From: Agrobacterium larrymoorei
GTDB lineage: Bacteria; Pseudomonadota; Alphaproteobacteria; Rhizobiales; Rhizobiaceae
Direction: 5' to 3'
Length of the DNA stretch: 64,000 nucleotides
NCBI RefSeq assembly: GCF_005145045.1
Contig: NZ_CP039691.1
Location: 2,244,001-2,308,000, forward strand
The notes under the pieces were generated by a model. The model saw only the letters and a list, made by a program, of their open reading frames with translations. It did no database searches and was not told the origin of the DNA. Positions 26,182-34,748 of the stretch are shown piece by piece. Position 1 is the first letter of the stretch; each line of letters begins with the position of its first letter. The translations under genes were made by a program, and so were the position numbers.

Positions 26182-28125
26182 ATGTCTTTTCTAAAAAACG
26201 CCCAGATAAAGACAAAGATGATTTCGGTCATAGCAGCCATGAGCGCGACGTCGCTGATTGGACTGGCCTATGTCAGCATTCAGTACCAGCAGACTGATGA
26301 TACCTATAATCACTTTATCAACAAGGATTCCTACGCAGCCGTTTTGAACGCGCGAACCAGCGGATCGCTGAACGCAATGGCAATCAGCACTCTGCGCGCA
26401 TCGCTGCTGGATCCTTCCAGCGACGCTTTCGCAGCCGCAGCGAAGAAATTCGCGGAAGATCGCAGGGTCAGTGAAGAACGCCAGACCAAGGTCGGACAGA
26501 TGGTGCCGGAGCGCGCGGAAGGCGCGCAGGACATCATTCGCGGCTTCAACGAGTTGGACGTTCTGGCTGCCAAGGCGTTCGATCTGGCAAAGGCCGGAAA
26601 AAGCGTCGAGGCTCAGAAAGCGGCACTCGAGATGGTCACCAGGCTCTCGGACGTTCTACCAAAGATTTCCGCAGGCACCGACAAGCTCACTCAGGCCATG
26701 AGCGAGGGTAGCCAGGAGCTATCGGACAATACCGATAGAACAATTCTCACAAGCGCCATCGGTATTCTGGGTATCTCCGGACTGTTGATCGCGCTTGGCC
26801 TGTTCATCGCCACAGCAGGCATCTCCACCCCCATCGCCCGCCTTCGCGAGCGGATGAATTCGCTTGCTGCTGGCGAGACGAAGGCCGAGATCGACGGCAT
26901 GGACCGCAAGGATGAAGTCGGCCAGATGGCCGCTGCCGTTCAGACGTTCCGTGAAAACGCCATCGAGCGCATCCGTCTTGAGCAGGAGACCGAAGCCAAC
27001 CGCTCCATGTCCGAGCGGGAGCGCATCGAGCGTGAGAAGCAGAAGGCGAAGGAAGCGGCAGACGTTCAGTTTGCAGTCGATAATCTCGGTGCGGCGCTTT
27101 CGAAGCTTGCCGATGGCGATACGACACATCGTATCCAGCAGCCTTTCGTCGAAACGCTGGATGGCATTCGCGGCAACTTCAACCGCACGGCGGAACAGCT
27201 TCAGTCCACGCTGAACCGCGTGGCGCAGAACGCCCGCGGCATCGATTCCGGCGCCAACGAGATCAAGTCCGCCGCCGACGATCTGGCCAAGCGCACCGAG
27301 CAGCAGGCAGCAGCGGTGGAAGAAACCGCAGCGGCTCTGGAAGAAATCACCACCACCGTCAAGGACGCGACCCGTCGCGCCCAGGAAGCCGGTCAGCTGG
27401 TCAGCCGTGCAAAGCTTGGCGCGGAACAGTCCGGCAATGTGGTGCGCAAGGCGGTTTCCGCCATGGAGCAGATCGAAAAGTCTTCCGGCGAGATTTCCAA
27501 CATCATCGGCGTGATCGACGAGATTGCTTTCCAGACCAACCTGTTGGCGCTGAATGCAGGTGTCGAAGCGGCGCGTGCCGGTGAGGCAGGCAAGGGCTTT
27601 GCCGTCGTGGCTCAAGAAGTGCGCGAACTTGCACAGCGTTCCGCCAACGCTGCCAAGGACATCAAAGCGCTGATCACCACCTCCAACACGCAGGTCGAAG
27701 AAGGCGTGACACTGGTCGGCGAGACCGGTCGCGCTCTGGAAACGATCGTGGCTGAAGTTCAGGAGATCAACCGTCACGTTGCGGCCATCGCAGAGTCGGC
27801 ACAGGAACAGTCCTCCGGTCTTCAGCAGATCAACACTGCCGTCAACCAGATGGATCAGGACACGCAGAAGAACGCGGCAATGGTGGAAGAATCGACCGCT
27901 GCAAGCCATGGTCTTGCGCAGGAAGTGCATTCGCTCAACCAGTTGCTGGCGCAGTTCAAGCTTTCCGAAGGCAGCTATGCCGGAAATGCGGCAAGCGTTC
28001 GCACGGCCTCCACGGCTGACCGTCCCTCCGCCTCCCCTGCCCGCGCGCTCGGTCGCCGCATCTCCGCCGCCTTCTCCGGCAATGCGGCGCTCGATACCTC
28101 CAAGAGCAACTGGGAAGAGTTTTGA
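26182..28125 (+). CDS. Methyl-accepting chemotaxis protein
   Basis: 647 residues. TM1 ~12-30, helical periplasmic sensing domain (~31-188), TM2 ~190-212, and HAMP starting TPIARLRERMNSLAAGE. A second HAMP-like coiled coil is followed by the signalling domain with the conserved tip EIAFQTNLLALNAGVEAARAGEAGKGFAVVAQEVR. The C-terminus is NWEEF, matching the xWxxF tether for CheR/CheB, so this receptor is probably a high-abundance-type, methylation-competent one. Its stop overlaps the cheW start (TGATG). The sensing-domain ligand is unknown. Confidence 0.95.
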   Translation: MSFLKNAQIKTKMISVIAAMSATSLIGLAYVSIQYQQTDDTYNHFINKDSYAAVLNARTSGSLNAMAISTLRASLLDPSSDAFAAAAKKFAEDRRVSEERQTKVGQMVPERAEGAQDIIRGFNELDVLAAKAFDLAKAGKSVEAQKAALEMVTRLSDVLPKISAGTDKLTQAMSEGSQELSDNTDRTILTSAIGILGISGLLIALGLFIATAGISTPIARLRERMNSLAAGETKAEIDGMDRKDEVGQMAAAVQTFRENAIERIRLEQETEANRSMSERERIEREKQKAKEAADVQFAVDNLGAALSKLADGDTTHRIQQPFVETLDGIRGNFNRTAEQLQSTLNRVAQNARGIDSGANEIKSAADDLAKRTEQQAAAVEETAAALEEITTTVKDATRRAQEAGQLVSRAKLGAEQSGNVVRKAVSAMEQIEKSSGEISNIIGVIDEIAFQTNLLALNAGVEAARAGEAGKGFAVVAQEVRELAQRSANAAKDIKALITTSNTQVEEGVTLVGETGRALETIVAEVQEINRHVAAIAESAQEQSSGLQQINTAVNQMDQDTQKNAAMVEESTAASHGLAQEVHSLNQLLAQFKLSEGSYAGNAASVRTASTADRPSASPARALGRRISAAFSGNAALDTSKSNWEEF

Positions 28126-28613
28126 TGCAGGACATCTCCGCTGCCGTGCGCGCTGACGACGCGCTCGAAATCATCGCATTCTTGCTGAACGATCAGCAGT
28201 TTGCGGTTCGCACCACTGCCATCCGCGAAATTCGCGGATGGGCCCCCGTGACCCCAATCCCGCACACGCCACCGGATGTGCTGGGCGTGATGAACCTGCG
28301 CGGAACGGTGATCCCGATCATCGATCTTTCGGCAAAGCTGGGAATGCCGCCTGCCGAAGCCAGCGAACGCAGCGCCATCGTCGTCACCAGCGTCAAGGGC
28401 AAGACCATCGGCATGATGGTGGACCGCGTCTCCGACATCCTGACCGTCTCCGCCGCAGACCTTCAGCCCGTGCCAGCCGCCGCAGGCCTTGCCACCACCG
28501 GCTACGCCGAAGGCATCTTCGCCCGCGAAAAAATGATGATCTGCTTCCTCAATCTCGACGCCATCTTCGCAACCGCAGAGCCAGAAGAATGGGGAGTTGA
28601 GGCGGAGGCCTGA
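28125..28613 (+). CDS. cheW: Chemotaxis coupling protein CheW
   Basis: 162 residues with the whole CheW beta-barrel fold: IIAFLLNDQQFAVRTTAIREI, TPPDVLGVMNLRGTVIPIIDLSAKLG, VVTSVKGKTIGMMVDRVSDIL. It links receptors to CheA. Start at the ATG overlapping the mcp stop, so production is coupled to the chemoreceptor. No cheA, cheY or cheR lies in the window, so this is a satellite receptor-CheW pair. Confidence 0.95.
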   Translation: MQDISAAVRADDALEIIAFLLNDQQFAVRTTAIREIRGWAPVTPIPHTPPDVLGVMNLRGTVIPIIDLSAKLGMPPAEASERSAIVVTSVKGKTIGMMVDRVSDILTVSAADLQPVPAAAGLATTGYAEGIFAREKMMICFLNLDAIFATAEPEEWGVEAEA

Positions 28614-28708
28614 ATACAACAACCAACGTCGGGGCTGACGCTCTTCGTGGCCCCGGCGCTGCTACTTCCAAGCCTCCCTCGGAAGCTCCCAATACAACGA
28701 CGAGCAAA

Positions 28709-29050
28709 TCAGCCCACGACCGTAAACAGTCCCGCCACATTATCGGTCTCGAGTTCCACGACCCAGAGGTCGCTGTCGAACCGCCTTTCCTTCTCCAGAA
28801 TACTCTCCACATCCTGCGCCTGCGCACCCTCAAGACGAAGTTCGAAGCGGCGTTCAGCGCGCACTTCCTCGTCGTCAGAGAAGCTTTGCGGCGCAGGGCC
28901 ATAAAGATTTTCCAAGCCACCACGCAAGCGCTGCCGAATAAAGATAGCCCCCGCCTCCTCTGCCCCCTTGCGCTCGATGGCAGCGAAATCACCTGCGGCA
29001 AAGACGCGGCGGATGAGGGCGGAGACAAAGATTTCGGATTTTAGGCGCAT
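28709..29050 (-). CDS. DUF1491 family protein
   Basis: 113 residues with the family pattern: MRLKSEIFVSALIRRVFAAG, then FAAIERKGAEEAGAIFIRQR, NLYGPAPQSF, and a C-terminal DSDLWVVELE. Small soluble alphaproteobacterial protein; function unknown. It is convergent with cheW; ~95 bp separate them. Confidence 0.85.
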   Translation of the reverse strand: MRLKSEIFVSALIRRVFAAGDFAAIERKGAEEAGAIFIRQRLRGGLENLYGPAPQSFSDDEEVRAERRFELRLEGAQAQDVESILEKERRFDSDLWVVELETDNVAGLFTVVG

Positions 29051-29208
29051 GGGGTTGTTATAGAGAGTGCGTGGTTTGGGGGCTATGGATTTTTCGTGGA
29101 GGTTTGGGTTTCGCCGACGACCTTCACTTTACCACACGCGATATCTTGCTGGAGATGTCAGCGTTTGCGGCTTACCCCCTCTGCCCTGCCGGGCATCGCC
29201 CCCACAAG

Positions 29209-30460
29209 TGTAAAGACCGGACACATCCCTGACAGATGTTCGGAGACATCCCTGACAGTGCGGCCTAGCTTTCAAGGTTGATTTTTGCGACCTGGGTTGC
29301 GCCGAAGAAGACGCCGTAGAGGCCTGTGCGGTTGAGGGATCGGATGGCCAGGCGTTCGTTTCTGAAGGCGTTCGGCACCCGCCAGGTCTTGCCCTTGAAG
29401 CTGACATAGCCCTTGGTCGAACTGACGCAGCGAACGATCTCGCTTCTGTCGTAGATGGGCTCTGGAAGCTGGTTGGGAAATGCACGTGAGGAAGGCCGAT
29501 AGCGGCTTGCGGGCACGGCCATGCCGAGCGCTTCGTGCGGGCGATGGTGATTGTAGATACGGCGCCAGCGGTCGAACGCTTTTTGGGCGTGGGCCTGATC
29601 CAAGAGCGTTGTGAAGTCCGTCACTTCCGCCTTGAGACTACGATGAAACCGTTCGTTCTTGCCACGACCCTGCGGATGATAAGGCCGGGAATGGATCAAT
29701 TCGATGCCAAGCTTCAACAGCCAGACCCGCAGCCGCGTCCATTGATTGGGCACGCCCGCACCCCATGGATTGCCATTGTCGCAGTAAATGGCCATCGGCA
29801 TGCCATAGCGACGAAAGATCGCCTCCAGCCTGGCCCGAACGGTCTCCAGCTGCTCGTTGGGGCAGGCTTCGATGGCAATGGCGAAGCGGGAGTGGTCATC
29901 GATGATGGTTAGGGGATAGCACCAGTTGCCACAGGCCATCTGGATGCGCCCTTTGAAGTCCATTTGCCAGAGGAGGTTGGGCGCCTCGCGCTCGAAGCGA
30001 CCGTTTGCCATGCGCTCACTCGGTCGCGCCCCGATCCTGCCATGGCGGGAAAGAACGGCATGCACGGTGGAGACGCAAGGCGGCTCCATACCAAGGTCGC
30101 GCATTCGCCTTGCGATCTTGCGGGCACCCCAGGCCGGGTGCTCGTCACGAATATCGACGACACTGCGCTCCAGATCATCGGGGGTTCGAAAAGGGCTTGA
30201 ATGCGGACGACGGGAGCGATCCTGCACGGTCTCTCCCGCCTTTGCCCGCCGCAGCCAAAGATACCCCGTCTGCCGACTGATGCCGAAACGCTTGGACAAA
30301 GCCGAAACATTGGCCCCCTCCAACGACGCAAGCATCACAAATTCGCTTCGCTGATCCACGACAGACACCTCCCGCCAAGCCATCCCGACCTCCTTTGCCA
30401 CAGAGCAAAACTGTCAGGGATGTCTCCGAACATCTGTCAACTATGTCTCAAGGCTGTACA
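29209..30460 (-). mobile_element. IS481-family insertion sequence, copy 2 (1,252 bp, inverted)
   Basis: Same length and ends as copy 1 (TGTAAAGAC...GGCTGTACA) in the opposite orientation. Flanked by the 5-bp direct repeat ACAAG (29204-29208 and 30461-30465), so it is an intact simple insertion. Confidence 0.95.
29265..30383 (-). CDS. IS481-family transposase
   Basis: 372 residues, identical in sequence to the transposase of copy 1, with the same AAAGGAGG-supported ATG (30383). DDE residues are intact in WQMDFKG, YCDNGNPWG and GKNERFHRSL. Confidence 0.96.
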   Translation of the reverse strand: MAWREVSVVDQRSEFVMLASLEGANVSALSKRFGISRQTGYLWLRRAKAGETVQDRSRRPHSSPFRTPDDLERSVVDIRDEHPAWGARKIARRMRDLGMEPPCVSTVHAVLSRHGRIGARPSERMANGRFEREAPNLLWQMDFKGRIQMACGNWCYPLTIIDDHSRFAIAIEACPNEQLETVRARLEAIFRRYGMPMAIYCDNGNPWGAGVPNQWTRLRVWLLKLGIELIHSRPYHPQGRGKNERFHRSLKAEVTDFTTLLDQAHAQKAFDRWRRIYNHHRPHEALGMAVPASRYRPSSRAFPNQLPEPIYDRSEIVRCVSSTKGYVSFKGKTWRVPNAFRNERLAIRSLNRTGLYGVFFGATQVAKINLES

Positions 30461-30653
30461 ACAAGGAGGGAGATCGAATCGTGGATAGCTGTCGCCCATC
30501 TCTTGCGTCGAGGATGAAGTGCGGACCGTGCTGCTTGCCGATCTCCCCACCTGTGGTGGAGATGCCCGGCAGGGCAGAGGGGGGTGAGCCGCAAACGCGA
30601 GCGCTTTTTGGACCGGGGATGCAGGTCGAGCAGGCCTGCGGAGAACGAAGCCG

Positions 30654-31598
30654 TCACAAAGCCCCGATAGACTTCAGCTTCTTCAGCACCGCCTCGTTCG
30701 GCTCTCCCGTTTCTGGCAAGCGATAGTGCTTTTCGAAATTGCGGATGGCCTGGCGGGTTTGTTCGCCGGCGACGCCGTCTACTTTTACGTCGGCATAGGC
30801 GATGTTGACGAGGCCCTGCTGGATTTTGGAGACCATGTCCTTGGGCGCGGGCTTTGCCGCGTTGCTGGACGAGAGCGAGATGGTCTGTGCTTTTGGCGTC
30901 GTTGTCTCGGCATTGCGGATGGCTGCGGCGACGGGATCAATTGCGACACCTCCGCTATTGGATGCTGCCGGGCGGTCCTGTGGCACGGCCTTGGGGATGG
31001 CGGCAACGGTGGTGGCGCTGTCGATTTTCAAGGCGGAAAGGATGCGGCTGGTTGGTTCGCCGGTCTGCTCCATGCCCACCGTTTCCTCGAAGAAGAGGAT
31101 GGCGGCGGTGGTGCGTGGGCCGATCAGGCCGTCTGCCGGGCCTTCGTAAAGGCCACGGCGTGAAAGTTCGCGCTGGATTTCGGCCACGAGATCGGATGGC
31201 TGATGATTGGCGGGCGGCTGGCCGGGCGCGGCAGGCGTGGTCGCGACCTGTTGGCCGTTCTGCATGGCAGGCGCTTGCGGCGTGTCCGTCTGGCGCTCGA
31301 TGCGGAAGGTCGTGACGTTGCCGTGCTCACCGAGCGGCGAGGTCATGCGGTAACCGGCAATGCCGTTCGGATCATCCTCATCGCGCGTGCGCAGGAAGGG
31401 TGAAGGATGGTGGCCGGGCTGGTACCACAGCGCATTGGCGGCAACGAAGCCGAAAACCACGAGGAAGGCGGTGCAGCCGCCGACCAGCTTTGGATGACGC
31501 AGAATTTGCTCTCCCATGGCCATTGCGGCCACGGAAATCAAACCTGGCTCCTTGCGGGCCGGTGTTTTCCTAGGCGATTTTCGCTTTGGCGCGGCCAT
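30654..31598 (-). CDS. Membrane-anchored protein with two peptidoglycan-binding domains
   Basis: 314 residues. Basic N-terminus (RKSPRKTPARKEP), one membrane helix (LVGGCTAFLVVFGFVAANALW), then a periplasmic part with two PG_binding_1 repeats: DLVAEIQRELSRRGLYEGPA then DGLIGPRTTAAILFFEE, and MVSKIQQGLVNIAYADVKVD then GVAGEQTRQAIRNFEKHYRL. A Pro/Ser-rich linker separates them. Probably anchors the inner membrane to the wall. Its start overlaps the end of the upstream histidine kinase gene by 29 bp, suggesting a shared cell-cycle or envelope operon. Confidence 0.88.
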   Translation of the reverse strand: MAAPKRKSPRKTPARKEPGLISVAAMAMGEQILRHPKLVGGCTAFLVVFGFVAANALWYQPGHHPSPFLRTRDEDDPNGIAGYRMTSPLGEHGNVTTFRIERQTDTPQAPAMQNGQQVATTPAAPGQPPANHQPSDLVAEIQRELSRRGLYEGPADGLIGPRTTAAILFFEETVGMEQTGEPTSRILSALKIDSATTVAAIPKAVPQDRPAASNSGGVAIDPVAAAIRNAETTTPKAQTISLSSSNAAKPAPKDMVSKIQQGLVNIAYADVKVDGVAGEQTRQAIRNFEKHYRLPETGEPNEAVLKKLKSIGAL

Positions 31599-33111
31599 CC
31601 GCAGTGTCCTTCCTCTTCATCATTTCCGCACCGTTTGCGTTGTGCTTCAAGCGCGGCGGAAATTCCACCGGTGCTTCCGCCTCTCCACAGCTGTTGCGCT
31701 CCTGGCCGGAACCATCGGCAGGCAGCAACACGGTGACAACCGTTCCTTCGCCGGGGCGGCTGGTGATTGCGAAGCTGCCGCCGTGCAATTCCACCAGTCC
31801 CTTGACCAGCGATAGCCCCAGACCCGTACCTTCATAGCGACGGGTATATTCGTTCTGCACCTGCATGAAAGGCTGGCCCAGAAGCGCGATCTTATCCTCT
31901 GCAATACCGATGCCGGTATCGCTGACAGTGAGCTTCAGCAGGTTGCCTTGCAGCGCTGCATCGATGGATACGACACCACCGGATTCGGTAAACTTGATGG
32001 CATTGCCCGCAAGATTGATGAGAACCTGCTGGATGGCGCGCTGATCTGCCACCACTTCACCCAGATCCCGCTGGATGCGGCTGGTCAGCGTCAGACCCTT
32101 CTGCTTGGCCTGAAGACCGAGCATGCCTTCGCAGGCGGAAATCACATCCGAAATTCGGAAAGGCTCCATCATCAGCTCGTAATGGCCAGCTTCCAGCTTG
32201 CTCATATCCAGCATGGTGTTGACGACCGAAAGCAGATGCGCGCCGGACTGGCGGATCAGCATGACATATTCGCGCTGTCGCTCATTCTCCAGCTTGCCGA
32301 AATATTCTCCGGCAAGGATATCCGAGAAGCCTAGAACGGCGTTGAGCGGCGTGCGCAGCTCATGGCTGACGGCGGCGAGGAAACGGGATTTCGCATCGTT
32401 TGCCGATTCCGCCTCTGCCGCCTTACGAACGACTTCGCGGCGCAGGACTTCCTTATCCGTGACATCGCGCAACTGACCGACGACGCGCAGCAGCCTGCCC
32501 GCACGATCCCGTTCCGCTGTCATGTCCAGACGCGCATAGACGAATTGCACTTGCCGATTGGCCGTGCCGTTTTCGAAGCGCAGTTCGGCAATGGCGTTAT
32601 CCTCACCCTGCCGCAGCGTATCGAAGGCCTGCATCAGGCCGATACGATCCGAGACATGCACCAGCTCGGCAAAAATGTGGCCGGTGCAATTTTGAATATG
32701 GGCGGGAAACTGACGCTGATCGCGACCGGAAACGGTCTGCACGACGCCGTGCTCGTTGAAGAACAGCAGCAGGCCGGGCACCTGCGCTGCCAGCAAATCC
32801 TGTCTGGCGACTGGCTGTTCCACCATCTCGCGCGCGGGCTTGTGAAGTGTGAGAAGCAGTGCAGTGGCGGTGAGAAACAGGGCAACGACGACCGTAACGC
32901 CAAGCGGGAGGGCGACGGAGGCGGAGAAAACCAGGCAGAAAACAGCGGGAACGACGACGAGTGCGGCAACACCGAAAGCGACGAGACGCCGAATGGCGCC
33001 CACCGTTGCAAGCCGTCCATCGGCATCGTCTTCCATGCGCGAAAGCCACATGCCTGCGGCATGATCGATCAACGCAATCGCTTTTTCCGTTATGTTACGC
33101 AATACCCGCAC
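31570..33111 (-). CDS. divJ: Sensor histidine kinase of the PleC/DivJ family (probable DivJ)
   Basis: 513 residues. Two membrane helices at ~42-62 and ~67-88, a PAS-like region (~105-230), then HisKA with AAVSHELRTPLNAVLGFSDI and HATPase_c with NLAGNAIKFTES, DTGIGIA and GTGLGLSLVK. The H-box with LNAVLGFSD is typical of kinases acting on DivK/PleD in alphaproteobacterial cell-cycle control. I recall the A. tumefaciens DivJ gene lying close to ros, as this one does; that synteny and the two-helix topology are why I prefer DivJ over PleC or PdhS. Cell-cycle role is inference. Confidence 0.7.
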   Translation of the reverse strand: MRVLRNITEKAIALIDHAAGMWLSRMEDDADGRLATVGAIRRLVAFGVAALVVVPAVFCLVFSASVALPLGVTVVVALFLTATALLLTLHKPAREMVEQPVARQDLLAAQVPGLLLFFNEHGVVQTVSGRDQRQFPAHIQNCTGHIFAELVHVSDRIGLMQAFDTLRQGEDNAIAELRFENGTANRQVQFVYARLDMTAERDRAGRLLRVVGQLRDVTDKEVLRREVVRKAAEAESANDAKSRFLAAVSHELRTPLNAVLGFSDILAGEYFGKLENERQREYVMLIRQSGAHLLSVVNTMLDMSKLEAGHYELMMEPFRISDVISACEGMLGLQAKQKGLTLTSRIQRDLGEVVADQRAIQQVLINLAGNAIKFTESGGVVSIDAALQGNLLKLTVSDTGIGIAEDKIALLGQPFMQVQNEYTRRYEGTGLGLSLVKGLVELHGGSFAITSRPGEGTVVTVLLPADGSGQERNSCGEAEAPVEFPPRLKHNANGAEMMKRKDTADGRAKAKIA

Positions 33112-33575
33112 ACCAAATCTGCAACCAGGCCGGACCGGCCCTTAACCATGCCCGACAATAGGGTCTGGCGGCTTAAGGAAAGGATAAAAGCGGGGTGCGG
33201 AAAGGCCGTTAAAACCCTTCGGAATCCCAATTCGGAGCATTTCAACCGGACTTCGTGCATCATGGTTAATGGCGGGTAAGCGAAGGAATTCGTTATATTT
33301 TTCTGTTCTTGTTAACTTCTGTGGCAGGCTCATGCCGCGCTTTCCCCTGCATTCAGGGACACCCGCCGCAATTATGCTTAACATCAGCCGTTAAAATTGT
33401 AGCGAAATCGCATTCATCGTCCTGAGGCGGAACAAATAGGTACAATTTGAATTAAATCTCGCTGATTTTTGCAAATGGCTGTTGGTCTCTTGGTCTTAGG
33501 TTGTTTTCAAGCCCGGAAAACAGGGCAACAACGGATGATCCGCAAAGGACGCCGGTCAAACAGGGTAGTCTCGCA
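33112..33575. other. Divergent intergenic region between kinase and DUF5330 gene
   Basis: About 460 bp, holding promoters for the leftward kinase operon and the rightward DUF5330 gene. AT-rich around 33280-33470. An 80-codon frame at 33142-33384 (minus) shows no family resemblance and I do not call it. Confidence 0.4.
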
Positions 33576-33989
33576 ATGTGGTTTCTGATCAAAGGAACAT
33601 TCTGGTTTTCGCTGGTGCTCGTCGCACTCTCCTACTTCGGTGGCAGCAACAGCACCGATAACCAGAACTCGCAGATGAATGTCGCAGGCGCGGTTTCCGC
33701 TGCCAGCGAAGCCTACCGCTATGTCAGCGCCATCTGCATCGAAAAGCCGGATGTTTGCGTAAAGGGTGTCGAGACGTTCCACGCCTTCGGCGAACGTGCC
33801 CGTGAAGGCGCAAAGGTGGCCTATGAGCTGATCGATGCGCAACTGGCAGGCAAGGATGAAAAGAAGATTGCCGATGTGGCCGCGCCTGTAGTGACGATCG
33901 ACGCGCCTGTCGTGAGCGACGACATCAAGACCGGCACCATCAAGACCGAAAGCACCATTCCCGTGCCCCAGAAGCGCCCGACGCTCTGA
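33576..33989 (+). CDS. DUF5330-type small membrane protein
   Basis: 137 residues from the ATG at 33576. One N-terminal membrane helix (MWFLIKGTFWFSLVLVALSYFG) and a periplasmic helical segment with two cysteines (VSAICIEKPDVCVKGVETFH). A Thr/Val/Ala-rich tail ends in VPQKRPTL. This matches the rhizobial DUF5330 layout. Function unknown. Confidence 0.75.
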   Translation: MWFLIKGTFWFSLVLVALSYFGGSNSTDNQNSQMNVAGAVSAASEAYRYVSAICIEKPDVCVKGVETFHAFGERAREGAKVAYELIDAQLAGKDEKKIADVAAPVVTIDAPVVSDDIKTGTIKTESTIPVPQKRPTL

Positions 33990-34070
33990 TATCGAATTCG
34001 AGAGACCCTCTCACCTCCCCTTGCGGCCCATCCCGCTATAGATGCGGCCGCCTGACTGCCCGACTGTGAT

Positions 34071-34110
34071 GCCCTGCCCGAAGCGAAAGCTTCGCCGCAG
34101 GGCTTTTTTT
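34071..34110 (+). terminator. Rho-independent terminator
   Basis: GCCCTGCCCGAAGC-GAAA-GCTTCGCCGCAGGGC followed by TTTTTTT. It ends the DUF5330 transcript before sufE. Confidence 0.85.
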
Positions 34111-34182
34111 CTTGAGCGGGAGAGTTCAATTCGCTCGCGCTTTCACCTATATCCGGGGCAGAAAACCACGGATGGCAGGCAA

Positions 34183-34599
34183 ATGGCTTCTCTCGACAAG
34201 ATCATGGACGACTTCTCCTTTCTGGACGATTGGGAGGATCGCTATCGCTATGTGATCGAACTCGGCAAGGCGCTGCCTGATCTTGCCGACGAGAAGAAGA
34301 CCGCTGAGAACAAGGTGCAGGGCTGTGCGAGCCAGGTTTGGGTCGTGAGCCATAGCGATGGCGCGTCTGACCCGGTGCTGACATTCGAGGGCGATTCCGA
34401 CGCCCACATCGTGCGCGGCCTCGTGGCCATCGTACTCGCCACCTATTCCGGCAAAAAAGCCTCCGAAATCGCCGCGCTGGACGCCATCGACGTCTTCGGC
34501 AAGATCGGGCTTGTCGAGCATCTCTCTTCCCAACGCGCCAATGGCCTGCGCTCCATGGTCAACCGCATTCGAGAAGAGGCGCGGTTGCTGGCGGCTTGA
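34183..34599 (+). CDS. sufE: SufE-family sulfur acceptor for Fe-S cluster assembly
   Basis: 138 residues from the ATG at 34183. SufE takes persulfide sulfur from the cysteine desulfurase SufS. Its active cysteine is C48 in NKVQGCASQVW, the invariant family motif, followed by DSDAHIVRGLVAIVLATYSG. Stand-alone here, away from any suf operon, as is common in rhizobia. Confidence 0.93.
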   Translation: MASLDKIMDDFSFLDDWEDRYRYVIELGKALPDLADEKKTAENKVQGCASQVWVVSHSDGASDPVLTFEGDSDAHIVRGLVAIVLATYSGKKASEIAALDAIDVFGKIGLVEHLSSQRANGLRSMVNRIREEARLLAA

Positions 34600-34748
34600 T
34601 GCTGATTAAGTAGCAACTTCCTTATTTTTGCTCAATTTAGAGGTGTAAAACTCAGCCACCACGTTGGTTTCGGTGTCGGACGCACTCCAGATACGCCCAG
34701 CCAATGTGCTTATGCGGAAAATGTCAACTTGTTGAAGGTGATAGCATA

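Larger units (their letters stand above)
29161..30598. repeat. Palindromic intergenic element split by IS481-like copy 2
   Basis: Outer arms are inverted repeats: GCGTTTGCGGCTTACCCCCT, then CTGCCCTGCCGGGCAT on the left; ATGCCCGGCAGGGCAG, then AGGGGGGTGAGCCGCAAACGC on the right (to 30598). Without the IS the element is ~181 bp. The IS lies in the stem-loop CCCCC-ACAAG-GAGGG of the left half. Confidence 0.85.

Noticed and set aside
33142..33384. An 80-codon minus-strand frame upstream of the histidine kinase
   Set aside because: Sits in the divergent promoter region, with no start signal and no resemblance to a known family.
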